A stretch of 36,134 nucleotides of DNA from Leptospira sp. GTDB lineage: Bacteria > Spirochaetota > Leptospiria > Leptospirales > Leptospiraceae. Where the stretch lies: NCBI GenBank assembly GCA_020831715.1, contig JAFIGA010000016.1, positions 1 through 36,134 of the forward strand, written 5' to 3'. A program made the position numbers and the translations under genes. The first letter of the stretch is position 1; each line of letters starts with the position of its first letter. The notes beneath the pieces are model-generated. The model saw only the letters and a program-made list of their open reading frames with translations. It was not told the origin of the DNA and ran no database searches. This document shows positions 27,232 through 36,134 of this stretch, piece after piece.

Positions 27232-30200
27232 ATTTTAGAGATTAATTCCACCAATTCATCAAAATCAGGTAGGAAAAGTAACATTCCTAATAAATTGTTT
27301 CCATCATGATTGAATTCAGTATGCATGCTTAAAAATTTGGTTCTTTCCGGTTTCACAATATCCAAAACTTCATTGAATTTTCCTGTGATAAATTCAGGTA
27401 CCGAAGGAAGAATCTCGGTTTTTGTTTTATTGGATAAAGAATTGATCACCCCGGAACATACTATATTGGAAATCTCCCCCAGAACGGAAACCGAATCTTC
27501 CGAGAGATTGCCCTCTTCAAGATTTTTCTTTCCAAGAAGATTGCCGGCAACTTCCCTTCCATTTTCTTCGGAGAACATCATCAAAAGATTTCCGTTCAAG
27601 TCTCCATTCATTCGGATCTTCATACCAAAAAAGTTCTCATCTGAATAGCGAATGTCTTTTACCAAACCATCTTTGTCTGTAAGCGTTATATCAGGAACAA
27701 AAAGTTCCACTTCTTTTCCGACTAATTGAGACAGTACCATACCGGCATTCATCATACCTGTATTCATGACGGTCTCCAACTTTCTAAGCTGATCTTTATT
27801 GAGCATATCCGAAATGCCTTCAGAACCGGCACCCTGAACGGCTTTCATACGTTCATTTTTTTGGGCAATAAATCCTTTTATTATTTCAGAAGCCTTCTTC
27901 TTATGCTCTTCATCCACATCGCCTACTTTCCCTTCTAGATGATGAAAAAATTCGTCTTCGTCATCTTCCGGAACAGGAGGAACAGATGCTACTGATGTAG
28001 AAGATGAAACAGATGACGAAGTTTCTACTTCCAATGACTCGGAGATTTTCTCTTGATTTTCCGTAACATCCTCTTTTGGTTCAGGGAGGTAATGATTTTC
28101 TTCGGGTTTAGCAGTTGCCTCCCAAGAAGAGACATTGGATTCTTCTTCCTTTTGCTCACGAATCAATTCTTCTTTGCTAACGATAATTTTGGCTTCTTCT
28201 TTTTCTTGGATTCTACCGTGATTTCTCTGACCACGTTTGGACTTGGTTTTATCCTTAGCTCGAGACTCAAATAACTTTGCATTGAATATGTTTGTTGCAT
28301 GCTTGGTTTTAAATACATATTCAGTGTCACTATTCTCAAGAGAACGAACCGAACTAATTCTTTTCATCATCTCGCCGTTGATTTCAATTTCATCATCCCT
28401 ATTTTCTCCGGAGGCAAGTTCTACCAATCCGGGTATATCCAAAACTAGAATGATAGTTCCATCACCCATAATGGTAGCTCCCGTTAAACCGGGAACATTT
28501 TGAAAGTTCTTAGCCAAGGATTTAATTACGGTCTCATGCTTGCCAATCAAGTCATCAACAATGAAACCAAGCTTTCTACTTTTATAATTCACAATAACTA
28601 CAGGAAGTTCTTCTCTCTCTTCTCCATCTGCAAGACCCACTATGCGATTCAATCTATAGATAGGAAGAACTTCTCCTCTGAGATTGATAATCTCATGACC
28701 TTCGAGAGTTGTAATTTGCTCTTGGTTGACTTTTATAGTTTCACCCACTTCCGAGAGAGGGAAGGCATATACTTCTTCTTCCATCACAACCAAAATAGAA
28801 GGAATAATAGCTAATGCTTGAGGGAAGCTTAGAGTAAAAGATGATCCTACTCCTTCTTGCGAATTGATTATGATCTTTCCTTTGAATTCTTGAATGAGTT
28901 TGTTTACTACATTCATGCCCACTCCACGACCGGATATATCGGTCACTTTATCAGCAGTGGAAAAACCCGGGGCAAAAATAAATTGATAGACTTCACTATC
29001 TGTCATACCGGAAGCATCTTCCAGTGTAGCGAGACCTTTTTCTATTGCTTTTTCAAGAATTTTCTTTCGACTTAAACCCTTTCCATCATCTCGAATCTCT
29101 ACCATAATATTGGATCCGCCTTGGTAAGCGTTCAATTCAATGGTTCCCACAGGAGGTTTTCCTTTTTTTGCTCTTTCCTCGGTTGTTTCAATTCCATGAT
29201 CGACAGAATTTCGGATAAGGTGGATCATTGGTTCACCGATAGCATCTATTACTTTCTTATCTAATTCCGTGGACTCTCCACGTAATACTAGTTCAATTTC
29301 CTTATTGGTCTCCAAAGCAAGGTCTCTTACTAACCTTGAAAATCGATTGAATACAGAACCAATAGGAACCATTCGTATATTCATGATTCCGGTTTGAAGA
29401 TCCTTCGAGATTCGATTGATCTGATCAATCTTGGATTTCAATTCATTGAATAAAACATCTTCTCCAAATGTAGCAACTAGATCATCATATATTTTCTGAA
29501 AGCCGGAATTGGTTATAACCAACTCACCGACATTATTCATCAATTGATCCAATTTATCCGACGAAACCTTAATACTTTTCAAAACAACCTTGGATTCCGC
29601 CATGGTTCTTTCCAAAGTTGCGTCGCTTTCCGGCTTTTTGTTTCCGGATTGAGAGTTTGGTTCTTGTTTTTTAGTAGTTGAATTCTTAGCGCTATCTTCC
29701 GTTGCTGTTGGAGCACTTGAACTAGAGTTAGCATTTTCTTGAGGGATGGTTTTAGGCTTGGGAGGGAGTTTGAGTCGATTGACATTCATGGTTTCAACCA
29801 TGTCAATATTTCCCATTTCACAAATTTCCCCTTCCCCCTTACTACTTAGGTAAACAAAGTATAAACTAGAAGATGTGGAACCTGATTCCAATTCTTCTTC
29901 TGTCGGCTTGGATTTATATACCAATCCATGACTTCCTAAATTCTGTAGAATCAATGTGAAGCGAAGACCCTTCATCGGAGTGTCTTCTTTTAATATAATT
30001 CTGATTTTATAAGGATTTAAACTGGAGTCTTGTTCAAGCTCTTCGTGGATTTCAGCAAGCTCCCCCGCAGAGATTACCAGAGCATCCGAATTCTTGGGTG
30101 CGGATGCAGAGTTATCTGAAACGGTTTTCTTTTGAATGGGAGTGGATGCCTCTGATTTTTTTTCAGATTGTGAAGGAGTGGAAGAACTTCTCAACTCGGG

Positions 30201-30584
30201 ATTATTTTCATAATCTTGTAATTCTTGAATCATCTCAGTGTAAGGTTCATCCAATTTTCTGCCATTAGACACTTCGGAGATTACATTTCGAATTAAATCA
30301 AAACATTTAAACAATATATTTACTAAAACTGTATTTACTTCCAGGGAACCTTCTCTGATCTTCTGCAGAAGGTTTTCCATTTTATGGGCGAGCTCGGACA
30401 GATTGTATAGGCCAACAAAAGCCGCTGAGCTTTTTAAAGAATGAGCCGCTCTGAAAATATCATTGATGATTTCTTGATTGTTATGATCTTTTTCCAGTAG
30501 TAAAAGATTGGAATTGAGTTCCTCTACCTGATCTTCGGATTCCTCCAAAAAAATCTCTGTATATTCACCTAATATGCCTTCCAC
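27228..30584 (-). CDS. cheA: Chemotaxis histidine kinase CheA fused to a C-terminal CheC/CheX-like domain
   Basis: Hpt (RAAHSLKSSAAFVGL), P2-like region (YKIRIILKEDTPMKGLRFTLILQNL), HATPase (LIRNSVDHGIE, DDGKGLS, GRGVGMNVV), CheW domain, low-complexity linker, then a CheC-like domain (ETVMNTGMMNAGMVLSQLVGKEV ... LGEISNIVCSGVINSLSN). Confidence 0.93.
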   Translation of the reverse strand: MEGILGEYTEIFLEESEDQVEELNSNLLLLEKDHNNQEIINDIFRAAHSLKSSAAFVGLYNLSELAHKMENLLQKIREGSLEVNTVLVNILFKCFDLIRNVISEVSNGRKLDEPYTEMIQELQDYENNPELRSSSTPSQSEKKSEASTPIQKKTVSDNSASAPKNSDALVISAGELAEIHEELEQDSSLNPYKIRIILKEDTPMKGLRFTLILQNLGSHGLVYKSKPTEEELESGSTSSSLYFVYLSSKGEGEICEMGNIDMVETMNVNRLKLPPKPKTIPQENANSSSSAPTATEDSAKNSTTKKQEPNSQSGNKKPESDATLERTMAESKVVLKSIKVSSDKLDQLMNNVGELVITNSGFQKIYDDLVATFGEDVLFNELKSKIDQINRISKDLQTGIMNIRMVPIGSVFNRFSRLVRDLALETNKEIELVLRGESTELDKKVIDAIGEPMIHLIRNSVDHGIETTEERAKKGKPPVGTIELNAYQGGSNIMVEIRDDGKGLSRKKILEKAIEKGLATLEDASGMTDSEVYQFIFAPGFSTADKVTDISGRGVGMNVVNKLIQEFKGKIIINSQEGVGSSFTLSFPQALAIIPSILVVMEEEVYAFPLSEVGETIKVNQEQITTLEGHEIINLRGEVLPIYRLNRIVGLADGEEREELPVVIVNYKSRKLGFIVDDLIGKHETVIKSLAKNFQNVPGLTGATIMGDGTIILVLDIPGLVELASGENRDDEIEINGEMMKRISSVRSLENSDTEYVFKTKHATNIFNAKLFESRAKDKTKSKRGQRNHGRIQEKEEAKIIVSKEELIREQKEEESNVSSWEATAKPEENHYLPEPKEDVTENQEKISESLEVETSSSVSSSTSVASVPPVPEDDEDEFFHHLEGKVGDVDEEHKKKASEIIKGFIAQKNERMKAVQGAGSEGISDMLNKDQLRKLETVMNTGMMNAGMVLSQLVGKEVELFVPDITLTDKDGLVKDIRYSDENFFGMKIRMNGDLNGNLLMMFSEENGREVAGNLLGKKNLEEGNLSEDSVSVLGEISNIVCSGVINSLSNKTKTEILPSVPEFITGKFNEVLDIVKPERTKFLSMHTEFNHDGNNLLGMLLFLPDFDELVELISKI

Positions 30585-30587
30585 AAT

Positions 30588-31073
30588 TTACCCCTCTTTT
30601 ACAAATCCCACAAGCTGCTCAATGTCCAAGTTTAGAATCAATTGTTCATTCATCCTTGACACGGAATCAATCAACCTTCCATAACTTAAGTGCAATTCAT
30701 CAGTAGTATAACTTAAGCAAGACTCCGGGACTTTCAAAACCTGCTTCACTTCATCTACAAAAATCCCAATCCTTTTCTCATTTTCCATGATAACGATAAA
30801 TCTTGAAGTAGGACTTAGATCGGTGTTACCCAGATCAAATCTCTTTTTCAAGTCCAATATCGGAATGATCTCACCACGCAAGTTGATCACACCTAAAATA
30901 TAATTTTCTACATTGGGAACTCTAGTGATAGGTACAGGTTTCAGGATTTCGTGAACAGCCAAGAGTTCGAGACCAAAATATTCGTTGTCTACCACAAAAC
31001 TCAAAAACTGAGATGTTTCTTCCGCAACTGCTTCTCCCAATTCTTGTTCTTCTGTTGTTTCTTGAACTGCCAA
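30588..31073 (-). CDS. cheW: Chemotaxis coupling protein CheW
   Basis: FVVDNEYFGLELLAVHEILKPVPITRVPNVENYILGVINLRGEIIPILDLKKRF. Confidence 0.94.
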   Translation of the reverse strand: MAVQETTEEQELGEAVAEETSQFLSFVVDNEYFGLELLAVHEILKPVPITRVPNVENYILGVINLRGEIIPILDLKKRFDLGNTDLSPTSRFIVIMENEKRIGIFVDEVKQVLKVPESCLSYTTDELHLSYGRLIDSVSRMNEQLILNLDIEQLVGFVKEG

Positions 31074-31118
31074 ATCTTACTCCCCTTTCTCTTTAGTTTA
31101 GTATCGACATCTTTTCAT

Positions 31119-31685
31119 TCAATCTAAAAAAGAGAATTTCCCCTTTTCAGTAAATAAAATACCCACAGAAATATCATGCGACTCCCATGCAAATTCCAAA
31201 AAAGCATTCTCGTGGAAACATACTCCGGCTATATTTTGTCTAGGGATTCCACTCAATGACTTATCATAGAAACCTTTCCCTCTGCCTAGCCGGTGACCAT
31301 CTCTTCCAAAACCCAAGCCCGGAACAAGAATAAGATCCAAAAGCTGAGCTGGAATCCTAGATTTTCCAACAGGTTCCATGATTTGAAAGCTTCCCTCATC
31401 GAATGATTCCGGCAAAATGAATTCCAATATTTCACCATCAACTCTTGGATAATAAAAATTCAAATTCGGAAATGTCTCATTGAGGAAATCCAGTTTTAAT
31501 TCCCATGAATCAGCCCGGTATAGTGCGATATTCTTTATTTTCGACTCAGGCTTCAAAAGAAGTTCGTTTATATAGGACGAGATGTGGGTCTGAACTTGCT
31601 TGGAAGAATCTGTCTTAAACTCAAATGAATATCCAAGAATGTTTTCTTTAGCTAGAGCTCTAGCCTCGACCTTGGAGAGTGTCAT
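31119..31685 (-). CDS. 5-formyltetrahydrofolate cyclo-ligase
   Basis: LDLILVPGLGFGRDGHRLGRGKGFYDKSL signature. Confidence 0.92.
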   Translation of the reverse strand: MTLSKVEARALAKENILGYSFEFKTDSSKQVQTHISSYINELLLKPESKIKNIALYRADSWELKLDFLNETFPNLNFYYPRVDGEILEFILPESFDEGSFQIMEPVGKSRIPAQLLDLILVPGLGFGRDGHRLGRGKGFYDKSLSGIPRQNIAGVCFHENAFLEFAWESHDISVGILFTEKGKFSFLD

Positions 31686-31991
31686 CTAAGGATAGATGTC
31701 TCCAATGATTCCTTCTTCCAAAAGAGATATGAGTTTTTTGGTTTTTTCTTCCAATACCGGATGAAAACCTGTATCAGAATTTTTTAACTGATGGAGTTCA
31801 TCTGCGAGATTCATAGCACATAAAACAGCTAGACGACTCATTGATGCCGTAGGTAGCGAATTCTTCAATTCTCTCATTCGCTCATCAACCATAGAAGCCA
31901 GGCCTCGTATGGTCGATTCGTCCGTGTCACCTAGTATGGTGTAGTCCTCACCCAATATCTTTACTTGGACTCGGGAAGGCACATTATCCAT
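31686..31991 (-). CDS. zapA: Cell division protein ZapA
   Basis: VQVKILGEDYTILGDTDESTIRGLASMVDERM...RLAVLCAMNLADEL. Confidence 0.88.
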   Translation of the reverse strand: MDNVPSRVQVKILGEDYTILGDTDESTIRGLASMVDERMRELKNSLPTASMSRLAVLCAMNLADELHQLKNSDTGFHPVLEEKTKKLISLLEEGIIGDIYP

Positions 31992-31996
31992 GAATA

Positions 31997-32719
31997 TTAA
32001 TTAGGTTCTTCTTCAATGATGAGAAAGTCATCATCCTCATCGGCATCAAATACAGAGATTGCGTCATCATCATCTTCAATGATAATATCATCTTCATCGT
32101 CGAGGTCGATCATCTCAGGCTCAGATGGTTCTTCATCCGATTCTATGCTCACATTTTCAGACATTGCCGAAGGAGGAGGATCAGAAGAAACTTCTTCATC
32201 TGCAAGGACTTCTTGTTCTTCAGCCGACACCATCATGTCATCATCGTCATCATCTAACAAAATAATTTCGTCTTCGTCTTCGAGATCTGCAGGAGTAATA
32301 TTAGCTTCGGCTACAGATCCACTTTCTTCTGAATCATTGTTAGTTTCAGGTGCTACCGGGGATTCTACCGCTGAAGGAGGAGGAGTTGATACAGGAGGAG
32401 CAGATGGAGTTTGGCTAGAACTTGCACTTGAAGTTGGTATGATATCCAACTTATCAAGAAGAGAGTTGATTTTAGTCTCCAACAACTCTTCCCTGCTTTT
32501 CAATTCAGCTAGTTCTTTTTCCGATGCGTCTAGTTTTTCTCGAAGAGATTTGAGTTCCCTCTCTTTCTCCTCCATAGCAAGCTTCATCTGATCGTTTTCA
32601 GCACGAAGTGATTCGTTCTCCGTTTCGAGTCGACTGTTTTCGGATCTTAGATCCCCAATCAACTCCAAAGCCCTAATGACTTTTGACTCTAACTCTTCTA
32701 TGGTTTGTACTGTAAGCAT
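31997..32719 (-). CDS. ZapB/TIGR02449-like coiled-coil protein with long acidic low-complexity C-terminal region
   Basis: N-terminal coiled coil (LESKVIRALELIGDLRSENSRLETENESLRAEN ... LLETKINSLLDKLD), then an Asp/Glu/Ser/Pro-rich tail; immediately upstream of zapA. Confidence 0.7.
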   Translation of the reverse strand: MLTVQTIEELESKVIRALELIGDLRSENSRLETENESLRAENDQMKLAMEEKERELKSLREKLDASEKELAELKSREELLETKINSLLDKLDIIPTSSASSSQTPSAPPVSTPPPSAVESPVAPETNNDSEESGSVAEANITPADLEDEDEIILLDDDDDDMMVSAEEQEVLADEEVSSDPPPSAMSENVSIESDEEPSEPEMIDLDDEDDIIIEDDDDAISVFDADEDDDFLIIEEEPN

Positions 32720-32788
32720 GAATATTTAACCGCCCTCTTGAATTCCTCGGTTCATTCTAGGATAAATCCTAAATAGATCAAGACTAAT

Positions 32789-33142
32789 TTAAGCCGCTGA
32801 CTTAACTTTTTCTACAATTGCTTGAAAAACTTCTTTTTCATTGAAAGCAAGCTCAGCAAGGGCCTTCCTATCCAATTCAATACCTAGTTTCTTCAAACCA
32901 TGCATGAACTGAGAATACGACAATCCATTTTCACGAACTGCTGCATTGATACGAATGATCCATAGCTTTCTAAATTCAGACTTTTTCTTTCTACGGTCGC
33001 GGTATGCCCACTGACCTGCTTTCATTACCGCCGATTTGGCTGTTCTGAAAAGTTTCGATCTCCCACCACGAAAACCTTTGGCTTTCTTGAGGACTTTCTT
33101 TCTTCTGTTCTTGTGTATTGTACCGTTTACTGCGCGTGGCAT
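32789..33142 (-). CDS. rplT: 50S ribosomal protein L20
   Basis: [62 protein letters not shown]. Confidence 0.98.
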   Translation of the reverse strand: MPRAVNGTIHKNRRKKVLKKAKGFRGGRSKLFRTAKSAVMKAGQWAYRDRRKKKSEFRKLWIIRINAAVRENGLSYSQFMHGLKKLGIELDRKALAELAFNEKEVFQAIVEKVKSAA

Positions 33143-33144
33143 AA

Positions 33145-33351
33145 TTATTCTCCGTAGGGCATTAGTTGACGAATGCGACCCATGTCACAATCTTTTAATA
33201 CATGAGTTCCACCAAGTCTTCTTTTTTGCTTAGGAGACTTCTTCTCTAAAATGTGACGAGTTTTAGCGCCTGCACGCAAAACTTTTCCATTTTTTGTAAT
33301 TCGAAATCTCTTCTTAGCCGCTCGATTTGTCTTCAGTTTATAGCCAGCCAT
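33145..33351 (-). CDS. rpmI: 50S ribosomal protein L35
   Basis: [40 protein letters not shown]. Confidence 0.97.
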   Translation of the reverse strand: MAGYKLKTNRAAKKRFRITKNGKVLRAGAKTRHILEKKSPKQKRRLGGTHVLKDCDMGRIRQLMPYGE

Positions 33352-33374
33352 AATCCTATCCTTTATTATATATT

Positions 33375-33923
33375 CTAACTTGTTGTCTTAGGATTTAGAA
33401 CTACTACAATAGTTCTCCCGTCCTGCGCGGGGGTTTTCTCCGGATTTGCATGATCTTTCAAATCCTCAACCATCCGATTCACCACATTCATCCCTAAATC
33501 AGAATGCAGCATCTCTCTTCCTCGAAATCTTAGTGTGACCTTTACTTTATCACCACGTTTCAAAAACTCCATCGCATGCTTCATCTTGATTTCATAATCA
33601 TGATTGTCAATACGAGGCTTCAGCTTGATCTCTTTAATATTGATCACATGCTGTTTTTTCTTCGCTTCTTTAACTTTCTTTAGCTGTTCAAAGCGAAACT
33701 TACCATAATCTATAAGCTTGCAAACATGTAAATCCTGATCAGAAGATACTTCAACTAGGTCTAGTTCTGCTTTCTTAGCTCTTTCGAGAGCTTCTTGAAT
33801 TGTAACAATTTCAGGTCCTTCATCTGTGATGAGTCGAACCTTTTCAACCCCTCTAATCTGTTCATTGATTCGGGTATTGGAAAACCTGTCGTTATTTTGT
33901 TTCTGATGGGACCTCTTATGCAT
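33375..33923 (-). CDS. infC: Translation initiation factor IF-3
   Basis: [74 protein letters not shown]. Confidence 0.97.
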   Translation of the reverse strand: MHKRSHQKQNNDRFSNTRINEQIRGVEKVRLITDEGPEIVTIQEALERAKKAELDLVEVSSDQDLHVCKLIDYGKFRFEQLKKVKEAKKKQHVINIKEIKLKPRIDNHDYEIKMKHAMEFLKRGDKVKVTLRFRGREMLHSDLGMNVVNRMVEDLKDHANPEKTPAQDGRTIVVVLNPKTTS

Positions 33924-33981
33924 TCATTCTCCAGCTATAAATTTCCATATTTTTAAAACTATACCTAAGGGCAACTTTTTT

Positions 33982-35913
33982 TTACAACTCTTGAGAAATC
34001 AATCCCCAAAAGTCCTCTAAACTCATAGATTCCGTTTTTTCTTCGCCCCGTTTCCTTATGGAAACAGATTTGGATGATACTTCTTTATCGCCCAAAACCA
34101 ATAGGTAATTAGCCTTCCGGAGAATGGAATCGCGGATTTTTGCCCCAATTTTTTCGTTCCTTAGGTCATAGTCTACTCGCAATCCTTTAGCCGTCAAGTA
34201 TTCTCCCACTTCTTTGGCATATTCGTTATGAGGTTCGGCAACTGTCAATACACGAATCTGGTTGGGAGAAATCCAAAAGGGAAATTTGCCCTCAAAATGC
34301 TCAATGAGAATCCCGATAAATCTCTCCAAAGAGCCGTAGATTGCCCTGTGAACCATCACAGGCTGGTGCTTCTTACCATCCCCCCCGGCATACTCCAGCT
34401 CAAATCTCGCCGGCATGGAAAAATCCACCTGAATGGTTCCGCACTGCCAAAGTCTGCCCAGACTATCCTTGATATTAAATTCAATCTTAGGTCCGTAGAA
34501 TGCACCCTCGCCCTCTTTGATTCCATACTCCAATCCTTCATTTTCCAAGGCACTCTTCAGAGAGTTAGTGGCAAGGCTCCAATCTTCATCAGAACCTTGG
34601 CTCTTTTCGGGGCGCGTGGCAATAAAGGTCAAAAACTCGGTAAACCCGAACTTTTTGTACACATCAAAGGTAAAATTAATAATATCGCGAACTTCCGATT
34701 CCAAAGTCTCCTGCGAACAGAAGATATGCGCATCATCCTGAGTGAAGGCACGAACTCGGAACAAACCATGAAGCACACCGGACAATTCATGCCGGTGAAC
34801 CGTTCCCAATTCCATATAACGAATTGGTAGTTCTTTATAAGAGTGGAGATGGTGCTTGTAAACCAGAGAACAACCCGGGCAATTCATTGGCTTCACGGCA
34901 AAATCTTCTTCATCTATCTGAGTAAAATACATATTATCGTGGAAGTTGTCCCAGTGACCGGACCTCTTCCATAGATCGGAATTCAGAATGGCGGGAGTTC
35001 GAATCTCCGAATAACCCCTCTTAAAACATTCCGATCGAATATAATCCGCTAATGCATTCCAGAGAACAGTTCCTCTCGGGTGCCAAAAAGGAAAACCGGG
35101 AGCCTCATCTTGGAAGGAGAAAAGATCCATTTCTTTTCCCAGCTTACGGTGATCTCTTTTTTTCGCCTCTTCGATCTGAAATAAATAATCATCCAATTCT
35201 TTTTTGGAAGGAAAGGAAACTCCGTAGATACGAGTCAACATTTTATTGTCTTTATTTGCCTTCCAATAGGCTCCACTAATTGCAGTTAGCTTAAATGCTT
35301 TTAGTAAACCGGTATTGGGAACATGAGGCCCTCTACAGAGATCATACCATTCGCCTTGTCCATATAGAGAAACAGTAGCATCTTTAAATCCTGCAATCAA
35401 CTCGGACTTGTATATCTCACCTTCCGAGTCAAATTTTTGAATCGCTTCCTCGCGAGTGAGTTCCCAGCGTTTTACATCCAAGCCTTCCTTCACGATCTTT
35501 TCCATTTCTTTTTCAATCTTGGGAAGATCATCAGTGGTAACTGTATGATCGGCAAAATCTATATCATAATAAAAGAATCCTGGACCGTTTTCAATCACAG
35601 GTCCAATGGTAAGCTTGGCATCTTTCCAAAGTCTCTGAACTGCTTGTCCCAGTAAATGTGCCGTAGAGTGATGAAAAACTTCCTTGCCTTCCGGATCTTG
35701 AAAGGTAATGATTTTAATATTCGTGTCTTCTTGGGGCTTGTAGCTCAAATCCACCGTTTTCCCGCCACCCATTTCCACAGCCAGTGCCTTTGTTTTCAAA
35801 AAGGGGAGAGATTCCGAGATGAAATCTTGGAAGCTCTTTCCGGCTGCCAGGGATTTTTGGCTCCCATCGGGTAGAGTCAGTTGGATGGATTGAGTTGCAG
35901 TGATTTCGGACAT
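33982..35913 (-). CDS. thrS: Threonyl-tRNA synthetase
   Basis: TGS, editing ([13 protein letters not shown]) and class II core ([36 protein letters not shown]). The start is probably MSEITATQ inside the 35934 ORF. Confidence 0.97.
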   Translation of the reverse strand: MSEITATQSIQLTLPDGSQKSLAAGKSFQDFISESLPFLKTKALAVEMGGGKTVDLSYKPQEDTNIKIITFQDPEGKEVFHHSTAHLLGQAVQRLWKDAKLTIGPVIENGPGFFYYDIDFADHTVTTDDLPKIEKEMEKIVKEGLDVKRWELTREEAIQKFDSEGEIYKSELIAGFKDATVSLYGQGEWYDLCRGPHVPNTGLLKAFKLTAISGAYWKANKDNKMLTRIYGVSFPSKKELDDYLFQIEEAKKRDHRKLGKEMDLFSFQDEAPGFPFWHPRGTVLWNALADYIRSECFKRGYSEIRTPAILNSDLWKRSGHWDNFHDNMYFTQIDEEDFAVKPMNCPGCSLVYKHHLHSYKELPIRYMELGTVHRHELSGVLHGLFRVRAFTQDDAHIFCSQETLESEVRDIINFTFDVYKKFGFTEFLTFIATRPEKSQGSDEDWSLATNSLKSALENEGLEYGIKEGEGAFYGPKIEFNIKDSLGRLWQCGTIQVDFSMPARFELEYAGGDGKKHQPVMVHRAIYGSLERFIGILIEHFEGKFPFWISPNQIRVLTVAEPHNEYAKEVGEYLTAKGLRVDYDLRNEKIGAKIRDSILRKANYLLVLGDKEVSSKSVSIRKRGEEKTESMSLEDFWGLISQEL

Positions 35914-35954
35914 ATACAACACCCATATTTCCAAAAAAGCCTGGGATGACTATT

Positions 35955-36031
35955 AAAAAAAAGCGTCGATCCCATCTTGTCCCGTCAGGTTGCCTGCTCG
36001 GGGGCGCAAAGAGCCGGAACAAGATGGGATC
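35955..36031 (-). terminator. Terminator-like hairpin plus T-run upstream of thrS
   Basis: 13-bp perfect arms GATCCCATCTTGT (35968-35980) / ACAAGATGGGATC (36019-36031), followed on the minus strand after 5 nt by eight or more Ts. Confidence 0.6.
35981..36016 (+). repeat. Dispersed repeat core, copy 2 (loop of the thrS upstream hairpin)
   Basis: CCCGTCAGGTTGCCTGCTCGGGGGCGCAAAGAGCCG; 31/36 identical to the reverse complement of 216-251. Confidence 0.75.
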
Positions 36032-36134
36032 TCCTTATCGTGGGAAGATGAAATAACAATGGAAGTAGATGTTATTCACCACAGAGACACAGAGTTAAGA
36101 AGGAGATTCAGGGGAGCTTGCTCTTTGGGTTGTG

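Noticed and set aside
31685-31686. Possible 6S RNA between zapA and the 5-FCL gene, as in E. coli
   Set aside because: The two genes abut directly (31685/31686), leaving no space for ssrS.
32020-32300. Tandem-like TCATCATC/TCTTCATC stretches
   Set aside because: Explained by coding of Asp/Glu runs in the acidic tail rather than a separate repeat or CRISPR array.
32016-32591. 191-aa Ser-rich ORF on the plus strand
   Set aside because: It is antisense to the acidic ZapB-like gene; Ser richness is the mirror of GAT/GAA codons. No independent support.
34228-34830. 200-aa plus-strand ORF inside thrS
   Set aside because: Antisense to a highly conserved thrS core; spurious.
35914-36134. T-box riboswitch upstream of thrS
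   Set aside because: No T-box consensus (such as AGGGTGGNACCGCG) is visible; only a terminator-like hairpin.

Overview
The window looks chromosomal and comes from a Leptospira-like spirochaete; this is inferred from gene content, gene order and moderate-low GC. It is densely coding, with about 38 credible CDSs and no rRNA, tRNA, CRISPR array, transposase or prophage that I can recognise. From about 35.9 to 20.0 kb the minus strand carries one long co-directional series: thrS-infC-rpmI-rplT-(ZapB-like)-zapA-5FCL-cheW-cheA-cheB-cheY-scpA-scpB-pheA-tyrA-NamZ/DUF1343-lipoprotein. The left part holds housekeeping and envelope genes: M23 peptidase, HAD phosphatase, RsmI-like methylase, XRE-cupin, prmA, thioredoxin-TPR, citrate synthase homologue, STAS, cytochrome c, TIGR01777 epimerase, DUF3332, MBOAT, PilZ, a large XPB-N-terminal-domain-like protein, an ABC1 kinase-feoA-feoB run and neuB. 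I did not find a clearly new defence or mobile system. The best second-look items are: (1) a citrate synthase homologue in which all three catalytic residues are substituted; (2) a 1118-aa CheA with a C-terminal CheC-type phosphatase-like domain, one of whose two active-site motifs is degenerate; (3) an XPB/Ssl2 N-terminal-like (Helicase_C_3-type) protein with no helicase; (4) a ZapB-like coiled coil with a long acidic tail next to zapA; (5) chemotaxis, condensin and aromatic amino acid genes in one overlapping run; (6) a 36-nt repeat core present in inverted orientation at the two window ends, with the thrS-side copy inside a terminator-like hairpin.
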